A DNA stretch of 6,256 nt from Candidatus Cloacimonadota bacterium. GTDB taxonomy: Bacteria; Cloacimonadota; Cloacimonadia; Cloacimonadales; TCS61. Below, one piece after another: positions 4,927 through 6,256 of this stretch (position 1 is the first letter of the stretch; every line of letters begins with the position of its first letter). The translations under genes and the position numbers were made by a program. The stretch covers positions 1 to 6,256 of the forward strand of contig DAOUTP010000115.1 of assembly GCA_030626645.1 (NCBI GenBank), in the 5' to 3' direction. The notes beneath the pieces were generated by a model that was not told the DNA's origin, ran no database searches, and was given only the letters and a program-made list of their open reading frames with translations.

Positions 4927-5495
4927 AGAAGATAACGATATTAATAAGTGGTCGCGGAAGTAATATGCAGGCAATCATCAGAAATACTCAATCTGGTATA
5001 TTGAAGAATATCTGCACAATTCAATCGGTATTTTCAAATAAGAAAGATGTAGCAGGATTGCATATTGCAAAAAATTTAAGCATACCCACTTATGTTATTG
5101 TTTCCAAAGGGAAAAAGAGAAAAAACTACAATGCAATGTTACTGGATTGGTTGAAGCAACAAAATCCTGACTTCATCATTCTGGCAGGATATATGAAAAT
5201 ACTTTCTCCAGAGATCATTAGAGAATATCCTAATAAAATTATTAATATTCATCCTGCAGATACAACAAAACATCAAGGTTTGCATGGTTATGACTGGGCT
5301 TTTGAGAATAAATTGAAAACTACAAAAATTACTGTACATTTTGTAGATGAAGGATTGGATACGGGTGAAGTTATTGGTAAGAAAGATGTAGATATTTCTG
5401 ATTGCAAAATGATAGAAGAAGTTGAACAAAAGGGATTGAAAGTTGAGCATAAATTTTATAGTGAATGTTTGAGGGAAATATTTGAGGATAGATGA
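4923..5495 (+). CDS. purN: Phosphoribosylglycinamide formyltransferase (GAR transformylase)
   Basis: PurN moves a formyl group from 10-formyl-THF to GAR, following PurD. The protein has 190 residues, a little shorter than E. coli PurN (~212) because the C-terminal tail is short. Visible motifs are the N-terminal phosphate-binding ISGRGSNMQAII (8-19), FSNKKDVAGL (37-46), ILAGYMKILSPEII (86-99), the catalytic INIHP with N108 and H110, GLHGYDWAFEN (119-129), and TVHFVDEGLDTGEVI (137-151) with D146, the third catalytic residue. The segment after HP is unusual: ADTTKHQGLHG instead of the common SLLPKYPGLHT. This looks like a lineage variant rather than damage. The GTG start overlaps the TGA of the radical SAM gene (GTGA, 4923-4926), and the stop overlaps the guaA ATG (5492-5495), so it is probably translationally coupled on both sides. 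Confidence 0.94.
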   Translation: MKKITILISGRGSNMQAIIRNTQSGILKNICTIQSVFSNKKDVAGLHIAKNLSIPTYVIVSKGKKRKNYNAMLLDWLKQQNPDFIILAGYMKILSPEIIREYPNKIINIHPADTTKHQGLHGYDWAFENKLKTTKITVHFVDEGLDTGEVIGKKDVDISDCKMIEEVEQKGLKVEHKFYSECLREIFEDR

Positions 5496-6256
5496 AAAAA
5501 ATAGCAATTATTGATTTTGGTGGGCAATACACACACCTCATAGCACGTCGCATTCGTAACTTAGGAGTTTACAGCGAAATATATCACCCAGAAGAATTTA
5601 CTGTTAATAAAGACATTCTTGGAATGATATTTTCCGGTGGACCGCAATCTGTGAATGCAGAAGATGCATATCGCATCAAAATAGATGTCAATAAGATAAA
5701 AATACCAATACTGGGAATCTGTTACGGACATCAGATCTTAGCTTCTATGCTTGGTGGAACCATTGCAAGCGGAGAAAATAAAGAATACGGATTTACTAAC
5801 ATTTCATGTGAAAAGGATTCATTGCTTTTTGCAGAATTGGAAACCAAACAATCAGTCTGGATGAGCCATGGTGATCACGTATCAGTTTTACCTGCAAATT
5901 GTAGAATAACAGCCTCATCCGATTCTATCAGAATTGCTTCTTATGAATCTTTAGACCAGAAATTCTTTGGTGTTCAATTCCATCCGGAAGTTACACACAC
6001 TACAAATGGTTTGAAGATGTTGGATAGATTTATTTCAATTTGCACTCAGCATCGTAATTGGAATCCACATAATTTCAAGGAATCTCTAATTCAACAGATC
6101 AAAGATGAAGCAAAAGGCAGGAAGCTGGTGTTGTTGCTTTCCGGTGGAGTGGATTCATTGGTTACATTAGAATTATGCATTCAGGCATTGGGGAATGAAA
6201 ATGTTTATTCCATTCATGTGGATACCGGATTCATGCGTAAGAATGAATCGACAGAA
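5492..6256 (+). CDS. guaA: GMP synthase (glutamine-hydrolysing), N-terminal 255 residues, 3' end outside window
   Basis: GuaA makes GMP from XMP, ATP and glutamine. The frame is open from the ATG at 5492 to the window edge. The N-terminal class I glutamine amidotransferase domain is complete: IIDFGGQYTHLIARRIR (6-22), FSGGPQSV (47-54), GICYGHQ with the nucleophile Cys77 (75-81), WMSHGDHV (123-130), and VQFHPEV with His164 and Glu166 (161-167). The ATP-pyrophosphatase domain starts near residue 205, with the P-loop LLLSGGVDS (214-222) and HVDTGFMRKNES (242-253). Leu223 stands where Ser is usual after SGGVDS. The rest of the synthetase domain and the XMP-binding dimerisation domain lie beyond the window. 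The ATG overlaps the purN stop (ATGA), with GAGG at 5484-5487 as binding site, indicating coupled translation. Confidence 0.96.
   Translation, partial: MKKIAIIDFGGQYTHLIARRIRNLGVYSEIYHPEEFTVNKDILGMIFSGGPQSVNAEDAYRIKIDVNKIKIPILGICYGHQILASMLGGTIASGENKEYGFTNISCEKDSLLFAELETKQSVWMSHGDHVSVLPANCRITASSDSIRIASYESLDQKFFGVQFHPEVTHTTNGLKMLDRFISICTQHRNWNPHNFKESLIQQIKDEAKGRKLVLLLSGGVDSLVTLELCIQALGNENVYSIHVDTGFMRKNESTE

Noticed and set aside
5139..5553. Two minus-strand open frames opposite purN and the guaA start
   Set aside because: They are antisense to catalytic PurN and GuaA motifs, rich in Phe/Ile from the AT-rich complement, and have no binding sites.

Overview
This window is a run of purine-biosynthesis genes, all on the + strand. 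In order they are the 3' end of purH, a small GxxExxY-family gene, a purC-purE fusion, purD, a KamA-type radical SAM gene, purN, and the 5' part of guaA, which runs off the right edge. No rRNA, tRNA or CRISPR array is visible. The longest stretch without a gene is 134 bp (2268-2401). The DNA is AT-rich, with AT-ending codons and AGG/GGAG-type ribosome binding sites. Together with the scattered short repeat families, this suggests an uncultured, low-GC, Gram-negative bacterium of the FCB/Cloacimonadota kind. That placement is a low-confidence guess from gene content and style, not from a marker gene.

The genes cover several steps to GMP. PurD makes GAR, PurN formylates it, and the PurC-PurE fusion carboxylates AIR and joins aspartate to give SAICAR. 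PurH formylates AICAR and closes IMP, and GuaA aminates XMP to GMP. The PurE half carries animal/Treponema-like class II signatures (AGRSNGLG, SSLxMPS), which imply direct use of CO2 and no need for PurK. The KamA-like gene overlaps purN by 4 bp and purN overlaps guaA by 4 bp, so the last three genes look translationally coupled. The role of the radical SAM enzyme among purine genes is unknown.

The most interesting layer is what has been inserted between and inside the genes. Three insertions can be proposed, each flanked by a 6-7 bp direct repeat, and removing each on paper restores a sensible ancestral sequence. (1) About 457 bp carrying the GxxExxY gene, bounded by inverted repeats made of 9-nt units (NNCACRGAG), lies between purH and purCE. 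Removing it leaves a 10-nt gap with an ideal AAAGGAG site. (2) A 136-bp segment ending in the same repeat lies between purCE and purD. Removing it gives an in-frame purCE stop 1 nt before the purD ATG. (3) A 48-bp segment lies inside purD, in frame, carrying the familiar TCATCCTGAGCGGAGTCGAAGG-type dispersed repeat and adding 16 residues. A second, unrelated family of 9-nt units (NNNACKAAC), also as inverted copies, fills the purD-kamA gap. The window therefore looks like a formerly compact purine operon opened up by small dispersed repeats, apparently without breaking any gene.
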